DNA from: Chrysoperla carnea
Lineage: Eukaryota > Arthropoda > Insecta > Neuroptera > Chrysopidae
Direction: 5' to 3'
Length of the DNA: 64,000 nucleotides
Assembly: GCF_905475395.1 (NCBI RefSeq)
Contig: NC_058338.1
Coordinates: forward strand, 6,710,935-6,774,934
This document shows positions 37,866 through 49,700 of the stretch, one piece after another; the stretch's first letter is position 1; every line of letters starts with the position of its first letter. Made by a program: the position numbers and the translations under genes. The notes below the pieces were generated by a model. It worked only from the letters and a program-made list of their open reading frames with translations, was not told the DNA's origin and did no database searches.

Positions 37866-38160
37866 TTCGAATTACGGAAGCCTGGATGTCTCAATAGCTT
37901 TTTTTTTTAAAAGTGTCTACCCACAAATATAAAACCAACTAGTTCACTTTCAACAAGTGCACTTGTGACTATTCCAGATAGTTTCGGTAGTGGCTAATTA
38001 AAGAATAGTCATTACCGACTGACACTTTCAAAAAAGTTTGTTTCCATAATGTCCCACAAGTCACAAGTGCACTTGTTGAAAGTGAACTAGTTGGTTTAAT
38101 ATTTGTGGGTAGACACTTTTATAAAAAAGCTATTGAGACATTCAGGCTTCCGTATCGAAT
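37866..38160. mobile_element. Foldback MITE, about 100-bp arms
   Basis: Left arm 37866-37970 and right arm 38059-38160 are near-perfect inverted repeats. Outer ends read TTCGAATTACGGAAGCCTG against CAGGCTTCCGTATCGAA; inner ends read AACAAGTGCACTTGTGACT. The loop of 88 bp holds a second small hairpin (GACTATTC/GAATAGTC). If the region is transcribed as widerborst 3' UTR, the RNA would form a long double-stranded hairpin. Confidence 0.9.
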
Positions 38161-39050
38161 CACAACTTTTGTTATTTTTTTCTTTTTTTGGTAGTTAGGA
38201 TTATTAATAATAATAATTATTGTATTTTGTAAATAGAATTTAATTAAGAAAAAAAAAATATAGCCGACAATGAAAATATATAAGAGAGAGGCAAACGATA
38301 ATGTTTTGTCCTTATTTAAATTACCAGTGTATTAGTTTTTATTAAATGTTTTTATTAAAAAAAAATACAAAAAGCCATTGCTACGTAAAAAAAAAAGAAT
38401 ATTAGCCTCAAAGGACTTAAAAATATTTAGCTTTATGAAAAATACCAAAATTATATTGTTAAAGAAAATGCTTTGGGCTTTTTTCATACCATAACAAATT
38501 TTTTATAAAAAAAACAAACAAACGGAGAAGAAATTGTTGGAACTATTTACTCCCCCTCCCTACCTTACCAATAATAATACGTGTTTTTTAAAAGAGACTG
38601 ATTGAACGATTATAAATGATTAAATAGGCTTAATCAAAAACAAATCAAAAATTTTTAATTTTCATCCAAAAAAAGAAACCGTTATTTTTTTGTGCATTGT
38701 GATTTTTGAAATATTTCACCTGAAGGAGGTAACGAATTATTTTTGTTGTTGTGAAAAACTGTTATAAAAAATAAAACTCGTTGCAAATATTTCAAAAAAA
38801 AAATTTAAAGAAAATTTATAAGAAAAACTGATTGATATGATTGTTATTCGTTTTCCTTTAAAAATGCTTTTAACAATTTAATTATAAATAACTCTAAAAA
38901 GTAATTTAAAAAAATACATTTCATTTAAGAGTTTTTCATTTTCTCTTTTTTGTTTTTTATGTAATTTTTCGACAGAGGGGGAATCATAGTCTTCGAAAAA
39001 TGTAAACTGTTCAGCCATAGCAAGTTAACGAAACGCTATTGTCTCCTTTT

Positions 39051-39275
39051 GCATTTTTGATGGATCTTCTTGGAATTAAGTTCCTTGGTTTTTCATATTT
39101 CGAGACTGATGGAACAAATGATGATGCTAAGAGAGATTCGAGGTAAAATTAAACTAATTAGATATGTGGAATATGATTATTTACGCATTTTTGATAGATC
39201 TGCTTAGAATATAGTTTCTTGGTTTCATATTTCGAGACTGATGAACATATGATGATGCTAAGAAAGATTCGGGAG
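39051..39275. repeat. Tandem duplication, offset 134 bp
   Basis: 'gcatttttga', 'catatttcgagactgatg' and 'atgatgatgctaaga' recur in order at 39051 and 39185. About 90 bp of each unit is alike. Confidence 0.75.
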
Positions 39276-40502
39276 AGATGCTTTGCATGTCGAAAATAAA
39301 GAGGGTTATGTTCAGATACTAAACAAAATGTACATATGTATTGTTATATAATTTTAGATAACAACGTCGATTTTCGATTTGAAATCTTCTATCACAGTAA
39401 TAAATACTGCCTTCTCACTCAATAAGGCTCCTTTGATATTGGAGCTCACTGTAATCAGTATAGAACGCCATATTATTGGCAGTAAATCGGAGATTGTGAA
39501 AATGTAATTAATTTTTAATAATGGTATTTTTATTATATTAAAATATTTGGCGCCCAACTCCGCCCCTACTCCTTAATCGCATTCTATAAGTTCGTCTTAT
39601 TCAGATAAAGAAACATTTTTTCGTCGGTGTTAATTTTCCAACCATTAATTTTATTTAAATTTTGGAGCAAACATTTATTTTCTTCCCTTAAATGTTTTAT
39701 ATCTTCAATTTATTTACAGCTTTTAGTGCTCTATAATTCAGCATCGAAAGAAATCTTGGCATCTATAACTTAAAATTTTTTTGCTAATGAACATAAATTT
39801 TTTGAAGGCTGTGTTTCACTCTCCAACAAATTCATCCCCCCTACATATTTCAAAAACCCATAATATTTTGGATCTTTTTAATTTTTATTGAATGTTTTTT
39901 AATCAAAAAGAAGTAATTAATTATTTTTAGTCTTATATTATTAATAATTATTTGTGTTAAGACAAACAAGTTATGTTTTGCACAAAATTTGTACAGTTGT
40001 GTGTATAGAACTAAAAACATAAAAACATATAAAAACATTAAAAAAAAATTATGAAATCATAAAAAAATAATTATTATTTGTAATTTTTAATTATTAATTA
40101 ATATCATTATAAATAAAGAAAAAAAAAAAAAAAAAACAAAAGATATGATGTACACTACCACAAAAATACAAAAAACATAAAAAATATATATAAATATATA
40201 ATCCATCCCTCCAAAAACGTTATTATTCTAATTATTATTATCATTGCTCTAAAATTTAATAAAGAAAACAAATCAATTCAATAAAAATATCACTTTTTAT
40301 TCATTTAACCCTTCAGAATGGTCGTCTTTCGTATACCACAAGCATTATTCTTGTGATGAGAGATTATCTCATGCTATTACGCAAGCGTCAAAAGCAAAAT
40401 TTCAAACTGAATAACGTATGAAAATACATTAATTCATATGAAAGAATAGTATATTAAATTTACTTATTAAATATTCTGGGTAGGTAATGTTACTTATAAA
40501 TT

Positions 40503-40727
40503 ATGCAGGGTGGATCATTTTAATCTATTATGGCTAATAGTTCGTTTTGTAGCTAACCAATAAAAAAATAACTTCTACTAAAGCAACCTAGAGAACTAGT
40601 CCAATCTAATGTCAGAACATGATGTCCCCCATCAAACCTTGAAACTATTTTTAATGTTATTTTTTGATTGGTTAACTACAAAACGAAATATTTGCCATAA
40701 TAGATTAAAATGGTCCACCCTGTATAA
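40503..40727. mobile_element. Foldback MITE with TACAGGGTGG ends
   Basis: Arms of about 70 bp are inverted: one end reads TTATGCAGGGTGGATCATTT, the other, reverse-complemented, TTATACAGGGTGGACCATTT. Both continue into TTTTGTAG(C/T)TAACCAAT. The core contains 'gatgtcagaacatgatg'. A half copy is at 2061-2185. Confidence 0.85.
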
Positions 40728-43206
40728 TAATTATAATTACAAATAATCACATTTTTTTTATCTGTCATCTGTCATTGAAAACACAATGTATCTACGGAGA
40801 TAGCCGAAGTATAACGAAGCCATCCGAATTGCGTTTTTTTAAACCGATTTTACTGAAGTTATAAGAAAAATCTCACAAATTTTTGTGCTGTAAAGCATGG
40901 AATTGTGAAGGAAAAAAGATTTCAAGGTTATTCCATTTGAAAAAAAGAAAAACGTTTTAAAATAAGCGTGAGAGAATCTCTCTACGCAACCGTTCTGAAG
41001 GGTTAAGTAATAGATTGGGAACCCACCTCATCAAGTGTGTCCTTGCAGCGATTTAACGAAAGATTTATAGGATAAAATTAAAATAAAGGTAATAAGTAGT
41101 ATGAAAGGGCAAGTAAAATGTTACAATTTTCCATGAGGCATGCAAGTGCGGCCCTGAAAAGAAGTTGTGGGCACAACCACCCGAAAATCGGTCAAGTACC
41201 ATTAGGAGTATCGCCTGATATTCATAGAATTTTTACGGGCTTCGTGCTCATGGATACTTTTTATCTATTTGCCAAGAACTGTTCCGGGAAGCGCACGGGA
41301 AAAATTCGTGTAAGATACATTGGTATTATAATTGAAGATATCAGTTTTGCATCAAAACTCGCCTGCCCCATAATCAGGATGTGATATGAGCCCCCAAAAT
41401 TGATATAAATGAAAATATGCCTTATGGGGAAGCTTATTCGACATTGCTGTATCTGGAAATATATCTGTACCAAATTTCGATTGCTTTGCCTTCATGGGGT
41501 GGGAAAAATATACCTCCTTCTATTCCTTCTTAATTTAAAAAAAAGTAATGTTTTTACAACCTTTCGGCACGCGCTTTGGTCTCTTATAATCTTTAATTTA
41601 TCTGTAGTTATTAAACTCGGTAAATCTTAAATATATGTGAGGGCAAATTTGATGTCATGAGCTCTGAGTCTATAAAAATTATTCAATACTAAAAAAAACA
41701 TCGGTTTATATTTGGATTAAGTTTAAATTATCTGATCCACAGGGGTTAAAACACACCCCCCAAAAAAATGTATTTTGTTATTTTTGTGATATTGAAATCT
41801 TTCACCTAGGGTGCCAAATTGGCTCTGAACGATACCGAATTTGTTTTATTCCCTTTTTTGAATTTTTTATGAAGGCATTAAATAGAAAATATCATCGTGT
41901 ATTAATTTTTTTCTCGGTGAAAAATAGCCACTGAATCAAATTTTGTAAAACTAGAGATGTAAGTCAAATAATTTAAACTCGATCCAAATAGAATATATTA
42001 TTAAATCGCTTTAAAATCTCAAAATAATAACTGCCAGTGATATTTTTTTGATGTTGTTGCAGTGTGTTTTTTTCTTCATCTTACGTTTAAAATGTTTACT
42101 TTGGTTGAATGAGATCAATTAATGCACGAGTCCAGTCGGTGTTGACATTCGATAATTATATAATTAATTCATTTTTAAATTAATTAGTTCATATATTATT
42201 ATTAATTCATATGTATATTCAATTGAAAATGATATGTGAATCCAAGATTTAAAACTTTTCATCCAAAAATTTGATTTCAAATACTTTTACGTAAGCAGTT
42301 ATAGAACTATACAGCCCCGCCAGAAAAATTACAATTTTAAAAAAAATTTCGAGAAAATTTATTATTATTTTTTAGGTTTGCCATTTTTTTTGCGGGACAG
42401 TATATAACATACTTTTTTTAGTCTTCGCCATTTTATTTATTAGGAAAGAATGAACACTTTTAAGAAGAGGTTTTTATGTGAGTTTTAATTTCAAAGGTGC
42501 CGCGTTGTATAGCTGCTTAGTAAGCATATCATTTGATCCGAATATATTTCGATTGGTGCACATACGTTGATGTTTTGAATATTTTTTTTTTTTAAACTCA
42601 ACTGATTTTTTTTTATATTGTGATTTCTGTTTTTATATAAATTTAATTCAAATTTAGGAGGTAGAAAAACATTATGTACATACAAAATGGTGAATACGAA
42701 GGGGAAATGAAAGAAGATTTGAAGTAAGTTAGAGAATAAAAGTGAGTTTTTGTTCAAAGATACTTTTTCATCCTGATATTCAGTTGATGAGAATTATATT
42801 ACAGTAAAACATGGTCGAAGAATGAGCAAGAGCGAAAAATATTAAACAATTATGGGACAACAAAGTTTGCATTTGATTCTGTTCTCAAAAAAAATAATTC
42901 ATCCATTTTGTATTTACAAAATTAAGAAATGAAGACCGTGTGATTTACAAAAATTGAATCTATGCAAGAAAAACCCAATATTTAAATGTATAAAAAAAAA
43001 TTTAATTTTTAAATTGACCCGTTTTTTTTTTATTTTTTAAACAAATTTTGTCAAATAAAATTTCATCTCATTATTCTTAATACAGTGTGATTCAGTAAGA
43101 ATCGATTTTTTATTGAAGACAACAAAGCTCATTGTTTAATCAACATTATTTCATATTTTCTGTTAAAACATGCAGTAGAATTTAATGAATAATTAAAATA
43201 TAAATA
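40728..43206. other. Non-coding DNA with an unidentified higher-GC block
   Basis: Bases 41110-41560 are clearly richer in G and C than their surroundings. They hold 88- and 73-codon plus-strand frames (41118-41384 and 41409-41630) without any motif I recognise. This may be a transposon remnant. The rest is AT-rich, with nothing found. Confidence 0.4.
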
Positions 43207-43337
43207 ACTAGCTCGACTCGTACGGACTTCCGCAGTGCGGTACTCTTGGTTAAAAACAGGATAGATAAATAATATATAAGTGAGTAATTGACTTTTTATT
43301 TATACCGCACTGCGGAATTCCGCACGGATGGAGCTAG
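43207..43337. mobile_element. 131-bp MITE
   Basis: Ends ACTAGCTCGACTCGTACGGA and, inverted, TACTAGCTCCATCCGTGCGGA. Inner inverted blocks CCGCAGTGCGGTA/TACCGCACTGCGG are perfect. The 60-bp core is AT-rich. Confidence 0.8.
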
Positions 43338-44170
43338 TAATTCCATATTCAAACGCCTAAATTGTAATTTAATTTATAATGAAAATATGAAATTTTATCG
43401 ATTAAAAAAAGTATGTTTTTTGCCTTAATAATCTCGATTCATACTGAAACATTCTTTATTGAAAACAAAACAAATAAAATATATTCCTCCTCCATCCACC
43501 CCTCCCCCCCTGTTAATTAATAATAATAATTAATTGTGAGGCAATGTTAAATAATATTTAAATTAAATAAATTAATACCTCTGCTCATAGAAACAAAAAA
43601 TATAAATTTTATATATAAAAAATATAACAATTGCTGCTGAAATTCAGAGTGTATGAAACGTTTCATCTCTGTGAATATTTTTATTTTTGAATAATTCATA
43701 TAATTTTGAAAGATTTCATAATTATATCAACTATTCAGACAATTCTCGGGTATGGAAAATCAAAATTTAAAACACAAAAAATATATTCAGAATGTTTTTT
43801 TTCTTCGGGACCTATTTAATATTTATTTCAAGTTATGTAATGTTGAATTATGACGTCATGAAAGTAATCCGGTTTTTTTTAATGAATAATGTTAAAATAA
43901 TTAAGAAGGTCTCCTATCACAAATATCGTGGAATAATGAAAAAAATTCTCGATATATTTTTTGTACCGTATTCTATAGATTGATGAATGGGTATTGATGA
44001 GGCTACAAATCGAAAATAGTTCGAAAATCGAATTAGAAGTAACGTGGGGATTATCATAGATGGGCGATAGATACGTAACATTTAAAAAAATCGGTATTTT
44101 ATATTCCTACGCTACAACATTTCTCATTTTTTTCGTTTTTGTCTCGGAAATAGACAATCTAGACTAAAGG
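43338..44170. other. Non-coding DNA
   Basis: AT-rich. The 63-codon frame at 43792-43983 is low-complexity and hydrophobic and resembles nothing. Confidence 0.5.
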
Positions 44171-44510
44171 GTCTTCTGTGCCTTCCTTGAGAACAACTTG
44201 TCATCCGAAGGCGAGAAGTCTCCGAGCAAAAGATGCTATTTTAAGCAGAAGAAACTATAAGATTCTGTCGAGGCCAGGATTTCTCCCCCAGATTTGAAGG
44301 ATCCAAGGTTTCGGGCTCAAACATTCTAAACCTGACACCTTGCAGATTTCTGCCGATGCAAATTACATGTATGGAGGTTTCATCTTCCACCATACAGATC
44401 CTACAGGTGGGATCATCAGAGATCCCCATGTTATGAATTTCGTAATTCAATCGGCAATGTCTTGTCAAGAGTCTCACCGCCCTTCTCAACTGTGCTCTAG
44501 TGAGTTTCTG
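44171..44510 (-). pseudogene. LINE family L fragment: ORF2 C-terminus and tail
   Basis: On the minus strand, from about 44510 to 44241, one frame reads RRAVRLLTRHCRLNYEIHNM then DDPTCRICMVEDETSIHVIC, the conserved zinc-knuckle-like region after RNase H in I/R1-group LINEs. The last expected Cys region reads CIGRNLQG, so the motif is decayed. The 3' tail (44240-44171) contains 'ctgcttaaaatagcat' on the sense strand. The endonuclease, polymerase and RNase H parts are missing. Confidence 0.85.
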
Positions 44511-44705
44511 TTGAGAAGTCTTCGGCTAAGAGATGCTATTTTAAGCAGATGCACCTATAAAATTCTGGCGGGAACAGACGCCAAGCAGAAAGGTCACAGC
44601 TTCTCCGCTGAGATTTTTTCCACGACTGATGAATCCAAGGTTTCTGACCCAAACATTCTAAATCTGACGCCATGTAGGTTTCTGCGAAATACATCTATTA
44701 AAATA
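44511..44705 (-). pseudogene. Second LINE family L tail, abutting the first
   Basis: Read on the minus strand, it carries the end of the ORF (a GVRF-MFGSETLD-like stretch with shifts) and then the same 3' tail as 44171-44240. It directly precedes the other fragment in sense orientation, so two tails lie head-to-tail: either one LINE inserted next to another or a tandem template jump. Confidence 0.75.
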
Positions 44706-45310
44706 GTATCCATGAAAGCGACATGTTTCGGTTTGTAAGGCCATTTTCAAACTATTAATTTTGTGTAAACTTTATGATACTCAACACTTTCCATAAACAC
44801 GACCAATTTATGAGATTTTCCGTTAATTTTCTAAACGAATTAAAAGTACGCGTGCCGAATATTTTCGATTTGAACAATAAAAAACATAATTTCTCCATTG
44901 ATTTATAGAATATAATTTATTATTGTATATGTATATACACATTAAATATTGCCAACATAAAAAAGTCAAAAAAGGAAAAAAAAAAACATTAATTTAAAAA
45001 GAAAATTGTACTATGTAGATAAAAAAATGAAAAATAAAATAAAATTCAACAAAAAAAAAAATATTTAAAAAAGATTAAATATTAATATCCAAAATTATTA
45101 TTTGAGATCAAAAAGATCAAATCAGATCAGAAATCAAGATAGTGACAAATGTGTGTGTTAATACTCATTTTATTACATTTAATAACAAACATAAATAAGT
45201 GGGGCACAGCTCCCTTGTCGTATAGTCGCTTCAACAATAAATCAAACAAAAAATAATAATAAAAATAATTATATTGAAAACAAATTAATTGCATTTCTTT
45301 ATTTATAAAA
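44706..45310. other. Non-coding DNA
   Basis: Very A-rich, with many poly-A tracts. Nothing was recognised. Confidence 0.5.
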
Positions 45311-45874
45311 ATATAGGATGCTCCTTTTTTTATTTCTCCAACGAAAATTTTCTACAACAAAGCCCTTTGGAAGAGAATTAACTTGAGTACGAGTTGTTCT
45401 ATCAAGAGGAGTGTATCTTACGAAGACCTCGAAATTGGCCTCAAAGGTGAAAATTCAAATCATGTTCATAAAGATTAAGAGATAGAAGAAATGTTTAACA
45501 AACAAATAACTTTTGTAAAATTCTATAACTTGGTTTTTATGTTTAATTTGCATGGAATCTAGACGATTTTCGAAAAAAAATGGTTTGAAAGAAACTAAAT
45601 TCTGTTTGGACCAACTTTGGAAATTATTCATTGTCTTTTTAAATCTTATATCTTCGAACTTATTAGATTTTCGAAGAAGAGTCGTTTTTTTATCCTCTAT
45701 TTCTTTTCATCTACAAACATGAGCTTAATTTTTAACGATCCTGAAAGTCTAGGTCAATTCGAGGTCTTTGCAAGATAGCTTCTCCAAAAAAAATAACTTT
45801 TACTCGGGTATTTTTAAAACGCTTTGTTGAAGAAAAATTAAACTGGGGAGTATAAAATAAGGCACCCTATATAG
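45311..45874. mobile_element. About 564-bp transposon with TATAGGRTGC ends
   Basis: The left end ATATAGGATGCTCCTTTTTT and the right end (reverse-complemented CTATATAGGGTGCCTTATTT) are inverted repeats, and similarity continues through 'ctacaacaaag' and 'cttcaacaaag' about 40 bp in. Internal sequence has no open frame. A similar end (ATATAGGATGTCCC) is at 63669. Confidence 0.7.
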
Positions 45875-46666
45875 TTGCAGAAATTTTCGACACTTTAAGT
45901 AGCAAAGAACGGGTTGATAGGGCTGATAATTTCAAGAGGTCTTATACGAACCGATTTACAGAAAAATGTGGGTCTTTTAATTTTGAACCTATTATAGGAA
46001 GTAATTTTTTGATGAGAAGAGAAAGGAACAGTCAATGATTACGCTCACTTAACGATGAACGAGTTCTCAAGTTGAAAAACAGTAGATTCAATGTTATTGA
46101 TGATTAAACCCCAATTCTTTTTGCACCAGGGGTTAAAAATGGGTTCAAAATTAGCCTCACTGGTTTCAGTAAAAAGTTGTGTGTTAGGCTTCATTAAATT
46201 ACTGTGTATGACAGCTTTAGAATTATAATCGAGTTGTTAAAATCGAAATTTCAGTTTAAAGGAAGCGGCAATACGCAATAACTAATTCCTATGATGAATG
46301 GCGTAATAGACTTCGGTATGTAAAACTTCATCCTCCAATTTATTGAACATAACTCAAAAATAAAGGATGTGTTCGGTCGAACTGAGGGCTCGATTAGTTT
46401 ATTGAGGATTTCTCGGCCCCCATGGAACTTGCAACAAAAAATGGATTGTTAACCTTGAATTGGCTCATTAAATAAACTTAACGCCTGCGAGTGTTCAATT
46501 CGGCCAGACGCACCCAATAATACAAATAACATTTCTACTAGCCGAATAGTGGCCAAATATCGAATATTCGGTGCAAAACTAATTTATATAAAGTATTGTA
46601 CTCGAAAAGTACTCAAAAAACGTCGTATTATACTGCCTAATACAATTTAGATGGGATGCAATTTAT
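45875..46666. other. Non-coding DNA upstream of the B56 paralogue
   Basis: No repeat ends or exons were recognised. The proximal promoter of the next gene probably lies at the right edge. Confidence 0.5.
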
Positions 46667-46687
46667 AACGTTGCTATTAGCAACGTT
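46667..46687. promoter_or_regulatory. Perfect palindromic X-box (RFX-type) motif
   Basis: The core GTTGCTATTAGCAAC (46670-46684) fits the RFX consensus RYYRYY-N(0-3)-RRYRAC in both halves, with a 3-bp spacer. The palindrome extends three more bases on each side. It lies 108 bp before the ATG of the B56 paralogue. The match is seen directly; binding by RFX is inferred. Confidence 0.5.
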
Positions 46688-46794
46688 TGTTTTACGCCCC
46701 CGCTATCCCGAATTTTTCCCAAAACACAAGCAAAATGTCACATTGTTCAAAATTTATTTTTTCGTAAATAATAATGATTTGATAAAAAAAAATA

Positions 46795-49700
46795 ATGTTT
46801 CCAACATCAAATATTGATGGTGTCAAGTTAAAAAATAGGGCAGTGAACGTAAGAACTAGCAAATTTAAAACAATACCAAAAAATATTGATATTTTGAAAC
46901 CTTTGCCACGTTTAAACGGTGAGAAAACTCTAGATGGCGTAATTTCTTCGTTACTTCAGAGGATAAAATTCAGGATTTCAAAAACGCCTCCGTTGTCACG
47001 AATTCAATTTTAAGTTTTTAATTCTGAAAATAATTTTTTATATTTTAAAGATTGCCGTAATGCAAATGAAAGAGAAAGTTTACTTATTAGAAAAATTCAA
47101 CAATGCACAACATTATTCGATTTCTCGGATCCAAATATTGATAATAAGAGCCAAATGGTTAAAAAGAATGTATTAAATGAATTAATTGATTATATAACAG
47201 ATGATAAGAATTCGATTAGTGATAATGCTTCGTCAGAAATTATAAATATGGTACGTAATACAAATACTTTACTGTAGCTATTGATAACTGGGAGTGGACC
47301 GCTTTTCAGTAGTTCCAATTTAGACCACCTAATTACTTACCATTTGTCAATATTAATCCAAACTTAAAAAAGTAATCGAAATTTGAAATCATATTCGATT
47401 TTAATTCTAGGAAAGACTCTATCTAACGATAGAAAAGAACTATTGTAAAAAAAACTTTAAGAACTATTGTAAATGTTTTCGATATTGTTGTCTCTAGGTG
47501 GCAAAGAATTTATTTCGAACTTTACCATTAAGTGATTTTGATCCTATGGAAGACGATCCAATATTAGAACCAAGTTGGCCTCATATGCAATTAGTTTACG
47601 AATTATTTCTACGCTTTCTTGAAAAGTTATCTTTTCATGAAGTGAAAAAACCACTTGATCAAGGTTTTGTTGTTCAGGTAAGTACACCAACTTTCCTAAA
47701 ATTATTAGTATTTGTGGAGTATCAAGAGAGAACTGGGCTGCCTCCTTTTGATCTCAACGTTCCATACATTTACCTGGTTAATTATGCGTCTTTTTCTAAG
47801 TACTGTTGTATTTATGAAATTTTGTTCCAACTTTAGACAATAATTCCTGAATCCTTAAATTTTTATGCCTTTTTCAGATTATTCGATTATTTGACTCAGA
47901 AGATCCTAGAGAAAGAGATTATTTAAAAACCGTTTTACATAGAATTTATGGTAAATTCATAAATTTACGCGCATTTATTCGAAAGGAAATCACATACACA
48001 TTTCTAGAATTTATTTATGAAACTGAACACTTTAATGGAATTTCTGAACTTTTGGAAATATTTGGCAGGTCTATTAGTAATATAAGTTGGTATATTTTAA
48101 TTATTTATAAACAAAAACTTCTCTTGAAAGGTTCTTAAAGGACCCAAATTTAGTAGGATTTCATACTTGGTTTATCAAAATTGGATAAAATTTGAATGTG
48201 ATAGAGCAAAAATAAATTTTTTGGATTCTGATGACGTCATTAAGTTAAAAAATTCAATTTTTTTGATAACACAGGCAAATTTGATCCGATCTTATTGGAA
48301 TTTTTTTTGGAACTCACTAATTGTGGGACATTCTTTTCAGCTGTGATGTCAATTTTTCGCTAGCTATCTCTGTTGTGCTTAATTCCGGTACCAGGGCTCC
48401 ACATACTTAGAATCTATTAAAGCTAGGTTAATTTTGACCTCAAATTTGAAAAGTATGACCCAAATTTAGTAGGGTTACATACTTGGTTTATCAAAATTGG
48501 ATAAAATTTGAATGTGATAGAGCAAAATTAGTAGGATTGCATACTTAGTTTATCAAAATTGCCTATATGGTACTTTTTGATACCTTTTAATGAACAGCGA
48601 ACTCTTTAAGGTAAAATGCCATGATTATGGCAACTCTTCCCCGTTTTGCCTTTACTCTTATGTTAAATACTATCAGTATACGAATTTTCATCAAAATCAT
48701 TAGAGTCGATCCCGATATATATATGGGGCAACCTAAATACTTGCCACCGATGCTATGTACCCTCGTTACGACCCTGCGTGCGTTTATTAAAGGACACCCC
48801 ATTAAAAAGGCAAAAACTGGTGGAACGAGGATCATTATATTTATTAAAATAAAATTATTTGAATTATAACGTTTTTAATTACAGCATTATAAATGGATTT
48901 GCAATACCAGTAAAACCTGAACATAAAATAACCCTTCAACGTGTTATAATGCCGTTGCATACTCCAAAATTGTTGCACAACTATTGTACACAATTAGCAT
49001 ACTGTGTTGTTCAATACGTGGAGAAAGAAGCTTACTTTGCTCGAATATCAATAAAAGCATTATTAAAATATTGGCCAAAAACGTGCTCAAATAAGGAAGC
49101 GATATTCGTAACAGAAATCGAAGAAATATTAAATATAATTGATGTAAATGAATTTAAAAAAATACAGGAACCATTATTTAAACGGCTTGCATTGTGCGTG
49201 GGAAGCTTACATTTTCAAGTAATTCAATCTTTTTTCACATTTTTGTAGATAAATTTATTTCCTCCCAATTTTTATCTACAGGTTGCAGAAAAATCATTAT
49301 TATATTGGCAAAATGATTTTGTTTGCCGATTAATGGAGGATAATTATAAAACTTTAATTCCTATACTGTTCCCTCACTTATATCGAATGAGCAAAGAACA
49401 TTGGAGTGAAACAATTATATCGCTGATAATGAACGCATTAAAATCATTTATGGAATATGATCCAAAATTATTTGGTGATTTAACAGCACAATACAAAAAC
49501 GATAAACAAAAGTTAGTAATAGAAAGTATGCCAAAATCTAAAAATATAACCACGACAAGAACGGGTTCACCTCTTGTACCATAAGTGAAGCCACTTTTCC
49601 GCAATGTTTCTGTGGAGTTCTTTATAATTTACAATAGTCCAAATGTTCCCACATCAGTAACTGATACGCCATAAACCACCAAAAAATAAATGAATGAACA

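Larger units (their letters stand above)
35893..40300 (+). other. Probable long 3' UTR of widerborst, with repeats
   Basis: No other gene starts in this 4.4 kb. The composition is strongly A- and T-rich with many poly-A runs. AATAAA signals occur at 40258-40263 and 40280-40285, just before composition changes. A long 3' UTR is therefore plausible, but an earlier polyadenylation site cannot be excluded. It contains a LINE tail (37395-37575), a foldback element (37866-38160) and a short duplication (39051-39275). The open frames at 36039 and 36300 are low-complexity and not called. Confidence 0.45.

Noticed and set aside
41118-41630. Possible gene of 88 plus 73 codons
   Set aside because: No recognised motif, no plausible splice pair joining the frames, and an overlapping open frame on the other strand.
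44340-44738. 132-codon plus-strand open frame
   Set aside because: It is the antisense shadow of two LINE tails whose coding sense is on the minus strand.
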